Shown one piece after another: positions 36,051 to 43,821 of a stretch of DNA of 64,000 bases (position 1 is its first letter; each line of letters starts with the position of its first letter). The stretch comes from Couchioplanes azureus (GTDB lineage: Bacteria > Actinomycetota > Actinomycetes > Mycobacteriales > Micromonosporaceae). The position numbers were made by a program, and so were the translations under genes. The notes beneath the pieces are model-generated. The model did no database searches and was not told where the DNA came from. It saw only the letters and a program-made list of their open reading frames with translations. The DNA lies in the NCBI RefSeq assembly GCF_014648355.1, contig NZ_BMQY01000015.1, forward strand, positions 1 to 64,000, in the 5' to 3' direction.

Positions 36051-36680
36051 TCAGGGGCAGCTCGGCGGGGTGGTCGGCCGGTACACGATCATGCGTACGG
36101 TGAACGCACCGGATCCGTTGCCGGGAGTGTCGTCGTTGATCCGCAGGTGCAGGGTGTCCTGACCGGGCCCGCTCGTGCAGTTCTGGTAGGGCCGCTGGGA
36201 ATGCGCACCGACGAAGAAGTAACCGTCCGCGTTGGTCTTGCCCAGCACCGAGAACGGCGCCGCGCCGGGCAGTGGCGAGTCGTTGTCGGCACGCCAGCCG
36301 GGCCAGCCGTTCGGCCCGTTCTCGCCGGTGAACCAGACTCCGGCCCAGATCTGACCCGAGGAGCTGTACTGGACCCAGTCACCGTTCTGCACGACCACCC
36401 CGCTGTCGACGTCGCCGTCGAACTCGCGCAAGGTCTTCGTGAGGTCCGCGGCAATGTAGCTGTCCGCCGGAGGCGACGCAGGGCCACTCGCGCCACCGCC
36501 GCCGGTGGATCCACCGCCGCCGGTGGATCCGCCACCGCCGGACCCGTCCTCGCCGTCACCGCAATCCTGACACCGTACGGCCTGCGCCGGCGTACCGGTG
36601 CCGACCACCGGTGCGGCCAGTGCGGCGACGACCAGAGCGCCGCGGAGCAGCGCGACGAGTGCGCGACGGTGAGGGTTCAT
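36051..36680 (-). CDS. Secreted PA-IL-like (LecA-type) lectin-domain protein
   Basis: 209 residues from the ATG at 36680, preceded by AAGGAG at a 7-base spacing; an in-frame ATG 24 bases upstream has no such site. A signal peptide (RRALVALLRGALVVAALAAPVV, cleavage near AQA around residue 33) is followed by a Cys pair (CQDCGDG) and a flexible linker of GGGGST units. The C-terminal domain (about 75-209) matches the PA-IL/LecA pattern: VVQNGDWVQYSSSGQIWAG, then TLHLRINDDTPGNGSGAFTV, the calcium- and galactose-binding end of LecA. Sugar binding is inferred. The gene lies upstream of the hydrolase-caspase pair, behind its own terminator. Confidence 0.72.
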   Translation of the reverse strand: MNPHRRALVALLRGALVVAALAAPVVGTGTPAQAVRCQDCGDGEDGSGGGGSTGGGGSTGGGGASGPASPPADSYIAADLTKTLREFDGDVDSGVVVQNGDWVQYSSSGQIWAGVWFTGENGPNGWPGWRADNDSPLPGAAPFSVLGKTNADGYFFVGAHSQRPYQNCTSGPGQDTLHLRINDDTPGNGSGAFTVRMIVYRPTTPPSCP

Positions 36681-37210
36681 GACAATCTCCTTGTCGGTCA
36701 TGGTGAGTCCTTTCAGAAAGGTGGGCGTGCCGTTCCTGTCGCATGCTGTGCGGCAGGACGAAATGAGCTCGTTCCCCTGCCCGTTTCGGCGGTAAGGGAT
36801 TTCACTCCTCGACCATGACGGGGTCCGGTTGCACCGGTCTGGCATGCACCTTGCACCGATGAGGCGGGCCATATCGGCTACGCCGAGAGGTTTTCGGCGC
36901 GACATCCGGACGTCGCCCGGGACATATGTCCCGGAACCTCGCCCTGATGAATCGTGCCCGCGGTATTCTCCGGCCGTTCGCTCACTGCGTTCGTCGCTGA
37001 CCCGGAGTGGTAGCCGGAGAGGGCGCGATCGGGATGCTGCGGACAATGGTGTCCTGCGCCCAGCGTTCGGTGAATCCCGCGACGAACGACAATCCGCCGT
37101 AGTGGTGGAGCGAGGCCGCCGCGGCCGGAGCTCCGTGTCACCAGATGATTACGATCACCGATGCTCGCCGCATGCCACCATCGCCGGTGTGGGTGGCTGC
37201 GGCGGCGGGG
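36681..37210. other. 530-bp non-coding stretch with a perfect palindrome
   Basis: No credible reading frame was found on either strand. At 36917-36934 the 18-bp palindrome CCGGGACATATGTCCCGG lies about 240 bp upstream of the lectin gene start. Its GGGAC-N4-GTCCC core resembles boxes bound by DosR-type NarL regulators. The rest shows nothing I can name. Confidence 0.5.
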
Positions 37211-38149
37211 TCAGGAGTGGGGGCAGGTGTCGCGGTACTCCTGGATGGCCGGTCCGCTGGGCGCCGGGCAGAGGAACTGCTCGTACCGGGTGTCGTTGTC
37301 GATGAAGCGCTTGAGCCAGGAGATGCTGTACTTCGCGATGGTGACGTTGGACGAGATCGGCGCCGCGTGGCCGGCGTTGTCGAGTTCGAGGTAGGCCTTG
37401 TCCAAAGTGGCCGGCAGGCTGGTGTAGAACGGCTCGGCGTACGAGCCGACCGGGGCCGTGGTGTCGTTCTCGGCGCCGATCACCAGGGTGGGCACGCGGA
37501 CCGGGGACCAGTTCGCATTGTCGTGGTACGGGGTCAGCGGAATCGCCGCCTGCAGCGCAGGGCGGGTCGTGGCCGCCGCGAGGCTGCCGCCGCCGCCCAT
37601 GGAATGGCCCATGACGCCGAGCCGGCCGGCGTCGATCCGGCGGCGGACACTGCTGCGCTGGGTCAGGTAGTCGAGCGCGGCGAGCAGTTGGGTGCCGCGG
37701 CTGTCGGGCTCGTCGAAGATGCTGAGGGTGTCGATGGTGATGACCACGAAGCCCTGGGAGGCCACCCGGTTGCCGTACCAGGCGATGCTGGACTGCGTGC
37801 CGAAGTAGCCGGGGGAGATGGCGACGGCGCCGAAGGTGCCGGCGGAGGTGGTGGTCGGGTAGTGGACGGTCCCGCCGCCGAACCCGGTGGCGTTCCCGCG
37901 CGACACGGTGGTCGTGGCGGTGGCGAACGGGCCGAGGTCGGCCTCGATGCTGGCCACGGTGGGCGCCGGGCCACGCTCGTACGGATTCCCGGCGACCACG
38001 GCCGGCGCCTGCGCCGCACGGGCCGGCGGGGTGTGCGCAATCGCCGGGGCGACCAGCGTCGCCGCGATCGCCAGCGTGCTCACCAGGCGGGCGCGTCGGC
38101 CCGGCCGTGCGGAGTGGCGTGGTGCTGCGGGTGAGGCGTGTCGCGGCAT
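37211..38149 (-). CDS. Secreted polyesterase of the cutinase/PET-hydrolase family
   Basis: 312 residues; the ATG at 38149 follows GGGAG. A signal peptide (about 1-45) precedes a mature enzyme that begins NPYERGPAPT, as in Thermobifida cutinases. The triad is Ser183 in GHSMGGGGS, Asp229 in GAENDTTAP and His261 in DNAGHAAP. The oxyanion residues are Tyr115 (SPGYFGTQ) and Met184. A C-terminal disulfide is likely between Cys294 (FLCP) and Cys309 (TCPHS). The substrate-clamp tryptophan of the family (TPWH) is Tyr208 here (TPYH), and Phe of the HFAP loop is Ala. It should hydrolyse short- to medium-chain polyesters such as cutin or synthetic polymers; activity on PET is possible but unproven. Confidence 0.93.
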   Translation of the reverse strand: MPRHASPAAPRHSARPGRRARLVSTLAIAATLVAPAIAHTPPARAAQAPAVVAGNPYERGPAPTVASIEADLGPFATATTTVSRGNATGFGGGTVHYPTTTSAGTFGAVAISPGYFGTQSSIAWYGNRVASQGFVVITIDTLSIFDEPDSRGTQLLAALDYLTQRSSVRRRIDAGRLGVMGHSMGGGGSLAAATTRPALQAAIPLTPYHDNANWSPVRVPTLVIGAENDTTAPVGSYAEPFYTSLPATLDKAYLELDNAGHAAPISSNVTIAKYSISWLKRFIDNDTRYEQFLCPAPSGPAIQEYRDTCPHS

Positions 38150-38332
38150 GTCAGACGCTCCCGTAGATCGAGAAGTGTCTATGGAGTTACCTGATGTTAC
38201 TTGGTCATTACATCTTCGACAATCGAGGCGGTGAGGTAACCGGCGGTCCGCCACCTGTCAGCCGGCCTGCACCCGGACCATGCGGCGGGCCAGCTCACTC
38301 GGTCGCCCGAGGACCAGGCCGTGCCGCCGGGC

Positions 38333-38761
38333 TCAGCCCGTCGGCATCGCCCGTGCGGCTGCCGCCGCCCGCTGGACCAGGTCGCGCCCGTCACCCGCCG
38401 GGTCGAACGCGTCGACGGTGAGCGAGACGGCCTCGTTCGAGCGCTCCACCGGTGCCGTCAACGCCGCTACCGTCCGCCCGCTGCGCTCGACCATCACCAC
38501 CGCCTGCGGGAGGTATCCGGCCAGCATCGCCTTGAAGATCGGATGGTTCGCCGCGAGATACTCCCTCACCAGCGCGTCGACGAACGCGGCGAACGCCTCC
38601 GGGTCTACCGCGTACTCGTCGATCTGCAGATCGACCACGCCGCACGGCCGGCCGGCGACCGGCACCAACGCCTCGGTCATCCGGAAGAAGAGCTGCGCCA
38701 CCCTTGTCGCCGGGTTCCAGAGCGTCTCCCCGGTCGTCGCATCGTCGAAGTACTGACTCAC
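38333..38761 (-). CDS. Conserved-looking small protein, unknown function
   Basis: 142 residues from the GTG at 38761 (SQYFDDATTGETLWNP). There is no ribosome-binding site, but GATCAT stands six bases upstream, as at other leaderless starts here. The frame is open further upstream but the composition there is poor. The sequence has normal amino-acid balance (VVDLQIDEYAVDPEAFAAFVDALVREYLAANHPIF) and no membrane helix or known motif. Cytosolic protein of unknown role. Confidence 0.6.
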   Translation of the reverse strand: MSQYFDDATTGETLWNPATRVAQLFFRMTEALVPVAGRPCGVVDLQIDEYAVDPEAFAAFVDALVREYLAANHPIFKAMLAGYLPQAVVMVERSGRTVAALTAPVERSNEAVSLTVDAFDPAGDGRDLVQRAAAAARAMPTG

Positions 38762-39479
38762 CGCGCCATGATCGCAGCCGCCGCTCGTCCGCGCCGCCAA
38801 CGTGTCGGAGGACGCGGGAGCCCGACCGCCGGAGGTCAGCGCTACCGGCCGGCCCTGGCGGCTGATCTGGCACCGGGCGGTGCCTCGAGCGATGACGGCG
38901 GCCGGTGGGGACATCGCCGAATTCCGGGTGGAGTACACGCCGACGAGCCGGGACGGCCGTTTCGGAGTCTTCCAGCTCTATGTCCGAGCGGTCCCGCTGG
39001 GTGACGCGGCGACCACCGCGCTGGCCCCCCACGTCCGGGACTTGCAGGCCTGGCCTTCGGCTTCGCCACACGACCGGAACAGAAGGGGGGTACGCCCCCG
39101 CCCTGGGCGCCGCCGCCGGGTAGAAGGATGCGCTCGATGGTGCGCCGGACAGAGGTGATCACCGCTTGGCGCGGGGCAGAACCCCGTTTTCGGCGGTTTC
39201 TCGGCCACGGATGACCACTCAGCCGGGGGCGAGCGCCCTCTCCAAAAGCGCGGGCCAGGACAGCGGCCGAGGCGCGGCCGCCGGCCTCGGGCGGTGCCTG
39301 CTCCAGCTCCTCCGCCAGGGCTTGCAGGAGCGTCTCCGCGGTCAGGGCAGTCCATGACCGAGGCGTCACGGTTTCTGGCGCGTACGCCGGAAGCGTGACG
39401 GTTCGGCTCGGTTGGCCGCCCGGCGGAAGCCGGCCGTGAGACCGTTCGGGGAAGACCACCTCACGAGCGGGGAGATCCG
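38762..39479. other. 718-bp stretch without a confident gene
   Basis: Several reading frames exist, but none has a ribosome-binding site plus normal composition. On the minus strand around 39240-39400 a segment (ETLLQALAEELEQAPPEAGGRASAAVL in one frame, cut here) reads like protein but runs into Arg/Pro-rich text, and on the plus strand near 38890-39050 MTAAGGDIAEFRVEYTPTSR does the same. They may be remnants of decayed genes. Confidence 0.35.
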
Positions 39480-40067
39480 ATGGTCACGGTACCGGCGGGC
39501 AGCACGCTCCTGCTGCGGTGCCCGGGCGAGCAGCCGCTCGCGCTGATCGCGCTGGCCGAGGTCAGTGCGGCGTTCGTGGCCGAGCTGCCGCCGATCCCGG
39601 TGCTCGGCCCGGACGGCCCGGGCAGCCGCCGCTTCGGCATCCTCGAGCTGGTCAGCACCGCCGGCGTCACCTGGGTCGAGGCGGAGCTGCGCGACGGCAC
39701 CCTCACCCTCACCGGCGAGCCACCCACCGACGTGGTCCAGCGGCGCGGTGCCGTCCGGCGCCCCGGCACGTACGCCGCGACGGGCACCGCCCAGCTCGAC
39801 TCCGAACCGGGCCGCCGGCTGGTGGCGGTGGCCGGTCAGGTCGAGGACGTCTCCACCAGCGGCCTGCTGCTGCGCGCCGCGCCCGCCGGCAGCGTCCACC
39901 TGCCGCCCGGCATCGTGCGTACCTTGCTGCACGTCAGCATGCCGTGGGGCGACATGGCGGCGACGATCACGACGGTCGACCAGCGGGCGGACCAGTTGCG
40001 GGGCACGTACGAATGGATGGACCCGGCCGACGAGGCGGCCCTGCGCGACTTCTGCTCGGCGCGCTGA
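39480..40067 (+). CDS. PilZ-like c-di-GMP-binding domain protein
   Basis: 195 residues; the ATG follows GGGGAGA. The N-terminal half is a beta-rich YcgR-N-like domain. The C-terminal half shows PilZ features: an RxxxR motif (Arg89-GAV-Arg93) and, after a short beta segment, DxSxxG (Asp123-VSTSG128, in EDVSTSGLLLRA), the two elements that hold c-di-GMP. No catalytic motif, no signal peptide. A c-di-GMP receptor would suit an organism with GGDEF proteins such as the one encoded at 1561, though the two are 33 kb apart. Assignment rests on motif reading alone. Confidence 0.7.
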   Translation: MVTVPAGSTLLLRCPGEQPLALIALAEVSAAFVAELPPIPVLGPDGPGSRRFGILELVSTAGVTWVEAELRDGTLTLTGEPPTDVVQRRGAVRRPGTYAATGTAQLDSEPGRRLVAVAGQVEDVSTSGLLLRAAPAGSVHLPPGIVRTLLHVSMPWGDMAATITTVDQRADQLRGTYEWMDPADEAALRDFCSAR

Positions 40068-40146
40068 GACCCACCGTGCCGGGTCGCCGGCGCGGTGGCG
40101 CGGGCCCGGGATCGGCGGCCGGAGCGGCCCGTGTTGAATGGCGGGC

Positions 40147-40458
40147 ATGGAGTGGATCGTGCCGTTCGCCGTGATGTTGCCGTTCATGCTGGTGGTCCTG
40201 CTCGTCGCCGGCGGCCGCCGCGCCACGGCGGATGCCCAGGCGCACAGGCTGGCGGCGGTCGAACGCAGGCTGGGCCTGATCATGGATCATCTGGGCGTCC
40301 GCGAACCGGAGCCGGAGGCTCCCGGTCCCGTCCTGCAGGAACTGCTCGCCGGCAACAAGATCCAGGCCATCAAGGAGTACCGCAAGGCCACGGGTGCCGG
40401 CCTCAAAGAGGCCAAGGACGCCGTCGAACTCCTCGCCAGGCAGCGCGGCCTGGGATGA
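40147..40458 (+). CDS. Membrane-anchored protein with ribosomal L7/L12 C-terminal-like domain
   Basis: About 103 residues from the ATG at 40147, which stands 7 bases after TTGAAT and so fits a leaderless start; the in-frame ATG at 40138 overlaps that box. One N-terminal helix (WIVPFAVMLPFMLVVLLVAG) anchors the protein. The C-terminal 40 residues (NKIQAIKEYRKATGAGLKEA, then KDAVELLA) copy the L7/L12 C-terminal fold, which recruits GTPases on the ribosome. Small proteins of this build are common in actinobacteria with no assigned role. Its 3' end is part of a 51-bp duplication. Confidence 0.8.
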   Translation: MEWIVPFAVMLPFMLVVLLVAGGRRATADAQAHRLAAVERRLGLIMDHLGVREPEPEAPGPVLQELLAGNKIQAIKEYRKATGAGLKEAKDAVELLARQRGLG

Positions 40459-40538
40459 CGGCTCCTTCTCGGCGGTCGCGACGAGTACAGGCAGGGCGGC
40501 CTGGGATGACGGCTGCTCCTCGGCGGTCGCGATGAGAA
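40437..40538 (+). repeat. 51-bp tandem duplication over a stop codon
   Basis: Two imperfect copies, 40437-40487 and 40488-40538, begin CAGGCAGCGCGGCC and CAGGCAGGGCGGCC. The first contains the end and stop of the L7/L12-tail gene; the second repeats the stop region without effect. The unit is a multiple of three. Confidence 0.8.
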
Positions 40539-40551
40539 ACCGTGCGCGAGG

Positions 40552-41457
40552 TCAGCCGGTGGCGGGCTCGGAGAGCGTCCGGCTGCGCTGCTCAGCCGCG
40601 CCGAAGAGGGTGGACAGCCGGGTGAGCTCCGCGCGGTCGGCGGGAGCGAGGCGCTGGGCGTACTCGCGGCGGAGCTCCAGCGCGGTCGCCGACAAGCGGA
40701 CCTCGAAGTCGCACAGTACGTCCTGGACCGCGATCTCGATCTCCGACGCCCGGCGTTGCGCGAGCGTCCGGCGGTCGGTGCGGTACGCCGCCGTGAGCTG
40801 TTCGACGACGGCGGTGGGCGACTCGTACGAGTAGTGCTTCCTGTCCAGGCAGCTGCTCCACTCCCGCAGTCTGGCCGTGTAGCGCGGGTCGGCCTTGGCC
40901 TGCGACTCCAGCCGGAGGTTGAATTCCTGCGGCAGGTATGCGATCCGGGCCCACGTGTCGAGGTCGCCGTACACCGCGATGTGGGAGCGGGCCGCGCAGC
41001 CCTGCCTCGGGAAGGAGTACACGACGCCCTCGGGCGCGTCGAGCCGGGCAAGGTCGTTCGCCGGGCCGAGCAGGGCCGTACGCAGTCCGTCGCCGACCTC
41101 CGGGCCGGCCGATTCCGGTCCGGGGGCCGCCGGGCCGTCCGACAGTCCGTACCCGTGCCTGCGGGCGTAGTCGAGTCTCACCGCGCGGTTGCCGCTCGGG
41201 TCGGGTTGCGGCCGGTCGGCGACGCCCGCCCAGGCGAAGCCGGCGGCGCTCATGCACTGCCGGGTGAGCGACACGTCGACCCGGTCGACCCGATGTCGCC
41301 GCTCGGCGTAGTCGCCGGTATTGGTGATCATGTCGACGGTCGCCTCGTCGAGGCGGGCCGGTGCCGGTGCCGCCGGCGGCGCGCGGTGGTGACCGCAGCC
41401 GGCGAGGGCCCCGGCCGCCAGCACCGAGATCAGCAGGGACCGGTACGCAGGACGCAT
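40552..41457 (-). CDS. Putative lipoprotein, unknown function
   Basis: 301 residues from the ATG at 41457; the frame runs upstream, but the signal sequence clearly starts here. RPAYRSLLISVLAAGALAGC is a lipoprotein signal with lipidated Cys21. The mature protein contains several Cys residues (QCMSAAGF, the RQGCAARS region, SSCLDRKHY, VLCDFEV) that could pair outside the cell, and alternates charged helical segments. No family was recognised. Similar anonymous lipoproteins are common in Actinoplanes-like genomes. Confidence 0.78.
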   Translation of the reverse strand: MRPAYRSLLISVLAAGALAGCGHHRAPPAAPAPARLDEATVDMITNTGDYAERRHRVDRVDVSLTRQCMSAAGFAWAGVADRPQPDPSGNRAVRLDYARRHGYGLSDGPAAPGPESAGPEVGDGLRTALLGPANDLARLDAPEGVVYSFPRQGCAARSHIAVYGDLDTWARIAYLPQEFNLRLESQAKADPRYTARLREWSSCLDRKHYSYESPTAVVEQLTAAYRTDRRTLAQRRASEIEIAVQDVLCDFEVRLSATALELRREYAQRLAPADRAELTRLSTLFGAAEQRSRTLSEPATG

Positions 41458-41491
41458 CGTTTGGCCTCGCTCCGAAGTCGCGGGATCCGAC

Positions 41492-41520
41492 CGGGTGCCC
41501 CGCTTCCGCCGGGGCACCCG
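41492..41520 (-). terminator. Hairpin after the I36 inhibitor gene
   Basis: CGGGTGCCCC (41492-41501) and GGGGCACCCG (41511-41520) form a perfect 10-bp stem with a 9-nt loop. It begins 13 bp after the stop of the minus-strand inhibitor gene and 35 bp before the lipoprotein start. Confidence 0.7.
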
Positions 41521-41532
41521 CGAATCGGCTGA

Positions 41533-41961
41533 TCAGCACCAGTTCATCGACGAGATGACGTCGGCCCAGGTGCCGCCGTCGGGGCGGCGGTCCAGGCGCA
41601 GGTCCGCGCGCCGGCTGCCGATGCCCTCGTGGAAGCCGATGCCGCTGTAGCCCGCTCCCGTCCAGAAGTGCACCGTGCAGTTCACGCCGTGGTTGTAGGA
41701 GGACCACGAGTTGTTGTCGATGAAGGAGGGCAGGGTCGAGTTCGCGTTGCGTCCCTGCCAGCGGCTACCGGTGAAGTTGTTCAGCGTCCAGAGGCACGCG
41801 TACTGGCTGGGACAGTCTCCGAGATCCTGCACAGACACGTCACCCGCGGGGGCGGGGGTCTTGCCGTTTCCGGGCGCGGCCTGCGCGGGCGAGGCGAAGG
41901 CCCCGGCAGTCAGGGTGAGCGCGGCGAGGACGGTCGCTACCCGCCGGGCGTGATGCTTCAT
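41533..41961 (-). CDS. Secreted peptidase inhibitor, family I36 (SMPI-like)
   Basis: 142 residues; the ATG at 41961 follows GGGAAGAAC. A signal peptide (VATVLAALTLTAGAFASPAQA, cleaved near residue 29) releases a small cysteine-containing protein. CPSQYACLWTLNNFTGSRWQG and the later NCTVHFWTGAGYSGIG carry the gamma-crystallin-like pattern of Streptomyces metalloproteinase inhibitor, which blocks thermolysin-type enzymes. It is paired with the upstream ArsR-type regulator, a pairing I know from other actinomycetes. An inverted repeat between them is a candidate operator. Confidence 0.85.
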   Translation of the reverse strand: MKHHARRVATVLAALTLTAGAFASPAQAAPGNGKTPAPAGDVSVQDLGDCPSQYACLWTLNNFTGSRWQGRNANSTLPSFIDNNSWSSYNHGVNCTVHFWTGAGYSGIGFHEGIGSRRADLRLDRRPDGGTWADVISSMNWC

Positions 41962-42032
41962 GTTCTTCCCTTTCCCATCGGTCGTTCCGGTCGTCGCCCA
42001 GCCTGACCCAGAATCGGCGGAGGATCGGAACC

Positions 42033-42050
42033 TTTCGATGTGGGTCGAAA
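42033..42050. promoter_or_regulatory. Inverted repeat TTTCGA-N6-TCGAAA, candidate ArsR-type operator
   Basis: Perfect 6-bp arms surround TGTGGG, 72 bp upstream of the I36 inhibitor start and 19 bp after the regulator stop. The symmetry and size suit a dimeric winged-helix regulator. It lies where the inhibitor promoter should be. Confidence 0.55.
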
Positions 42051-42068
42051 CGTGTCCCGGCGGACCTG

Positions 42069-43064
42069 CTAGGCGCCGGCCAGGCGGCGGCCCAGGTCCG
42101 TGATCCGGTGCAGGGTCTGCTTGCCCATCCGGTGGCTGGTCAGCAGGCCGGCCTTGCGCAGGACGGCGGTGTGATGGCTGGCGGTCGCCGGTGACGTCCC
42201 GGTGCACCGGGCCAGCTCGGTGGTCGAGGTCCCGAGCGACGCGGCGCGCAGGATCGCGGCGCGGGTGCGGCCGAGCAGCACGTCCACCCCGTCGGGGGAC
42301 AATCCGGGGCCGACCGGGCCGGACTCCTCGCGCGGCGCCGGGTAGACGAGAACCGGCTCGAGCGCCGGGTCGGCGAGCGCGACCGGGTTGCCCTGGCAGA
42401 AGTAGGACGGGATCAGGGTGATGCCCCGGCCCTGGAGCACGAGCCGCCGGTCCCGCGGATACCCGTGCACCTGCAGCACCGGCGGCTGCCAGCGCATCGA
42501 GGGCGACAGCCCGCTCAGGAGCGAGCCCATGCCGTCCTGCAACACCCCGGTCTGGCGGACCAGGCGGTGTTCGGTCACCCGCCGCCCGATCGCCGGCCAG
42601 TGCGGGCGTACGGCGATGTCGAAGTAGCGCTGCAGCCCCTGGCTCAGATGGCGGCGGGCGGCCGGCTGGCCGGCGGCGAGATCGGCCGTCCAGGAGGGCA
42701 GCTTCCGGCCTCTGGCGATCATCGTCTCCACCTGCCGGCGCAGCTGGGCGCCCGGCGTGCCGGCGATGATGTCGATCACCTCCTCGATCTCGCCGGATCC
42801 GGTCGAGGGGGTGAGGAAGTCGGGGAAGTAGGACGACAACGGCATCAAGGGCAGTAGGGTCGACCGGAGCAGAGGCGCGAGCCCGGTGGCGCGGATGTCG
42901 TGCCGCACCTGGCGGTGCCAGTCGAGATGGTTGAGATAGCCGACCTCGGTCTGCAGGCGGTGAAGGCTGAAGACCAGCTCCCACATGGGATCGGCCGACT
43001 CCTGGACGGTGGTCCGGGCCATGTCCTGGGCGTTGAAGACGATACTCAGAGTACCTTTCCCCAT
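42069..43064 (-). CDS. ArsR-type winged-helix transcriptional regulator
   Basis: 331 residues. The N-terminal two thirds (residues 1-240) form a helical and beta-rich sensor region of the DUF5937 type; the DNA-binding domain is at the C-terminus: AILRAASLGTSTTELARCTG, then TSPATASHHTAVLRKAGLL and the wing SHRMGKQTLHRIT. The ATG at 43064 has GGAG just upstream and a CACAAT box 6 bases before. It is followed 107 bp later by the I36 inhibitor gene in the same direction, which it probably controls. Confidence 0.88.
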   Translation of the reverse strand: MGKGTLSIVFNAQDMARTTVQESADPMWELVFSLHRLQTEVGYLNHLDWHRQVRHDIRATGLAPLLRSTLLPLMPLSSYFPDFLTPSTGSGEIEEVIDIIAGTPGAQLRRQVETMIARGRKLPSWTADLAAGQPAARRHLSQGLQRYFDIAVRPHWPAIGRRVTEHRLVRQTGVLQDGMGSLLSGLSPSMRWQPPVLQVHGYPRDRRLVLQGRGITLIPSYFCQGNPVALADPALEPVLVYPAPREESGPVGPGLSPDGVDVLLGRTRAAILRAASLGTSTTELARCTGTSPATASHHTAVLRKAGLLTSHRMGKQTLHRITDLGRRLAGA

Positions 43065-43170
43065 GACTCCATTGTGGTGGCCGCGATCAGGGAAGCCAGC
43101 GCCTGCCGGGCAGGGCGATGCACATCACGGTGCCACCGTCGCCGACGGCTCGGCGCGGGTCGTCGCGCGG

Positions 43171-43575
43171 CTAGAAAGAGCCGTTCCGATAGATGTGGTC
43201 GCATCCGAGAATGAAAAGCGCTGCTCCGGTTGCGGTGGACGAGGCGCACAGTGCCACCGCGAACTCGGTTGTCACCGGATTGGGTACCGGGTTCAAAGCC
43301 TGTGCGAGGCCTCTGGCCGTCGAGACGGACTTGAGCAGAATCAGTGCCGTAAGGCCCCTCTTCTTGAGGATGCTCTTGATGTCCTCATCGGTGGGTCTGC
43401 GGTCGAAGTAGGCCTTGTAGATCGCCCGGTAGGTCGCCAGGTCGTTGAGCATCACCCCGGGGATGCTGACCGCCCCGGGAGCGAATCCGGCCACGCCCGA
43501 CCGCGCAGATCCCCAGCCCAGCGCCTCCAGCGCGGCCTTCCGCCGCCTGCTCAGGTCGTCCCGATCCAGAGTCAT
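43171..43575 (-). CDS. Small protein with hydrophobic C-terminus, unknown function
   Basis: 134 residues from the ATG at 43575, which has a perfect AAGGAGG at a good distance; longer in-frame starts lack one. The N-terminus is charged (TLDRDDLSRRRKAALEALGW), followed by a Gly/Ala/Val-rich stretch and TYRAIYKAYFDRRPTDEDIKS. The C-terminal 60 residues contain two hydrophobic runs (LTALILLKS, EFAVALCASSTATGAALFILG). The A+T content is higher than the surroundings. No family was recognised. Confidence 0.75.
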   Translation of the reverse strand: MTLDRDDLSRRRKAALEALGWGSARSGVAGFAPGAVSIPGVMLNDLATYRAIYKAYFDRRPTDEDIKSILKKRGLTALILLKSVSTARGLAQALNPVPNPVTTEFAVALCASSTATGAALFILGCDHIYRNGSF

Positions 43576-43821
43576 GACCCCTCCTTCGCTCCGGGCGTGG
43601 TGACCGATCCGCGCAATAGCGCCGATCGCTGACAGCCATACCGCACAATGCGTGCCATGCCGAAGTGGTGCCATGCCGATGAAGGGCGAGTGGCCGTCGG
43701 GCGGTGCAATTCCGCCGAGGCATGATCGACCTCTCTCGATCAGGCTGTCGACGATGGTAAACCTCCGAACCGAACTCGTCGAATGTGAAGGGCTTGCCAT
43801 TTTCCTCGGCGCGGGGACCGC

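Noticed and set aside
38842..39459. 205-codon minus frame upstream of the PilZ-like gene
   Set aside because: Only about 50 residues look protein-like; the rest is Arg/Pro/Gly text and there is no ribosome-binding site. Mentioned as a possible remnant only.
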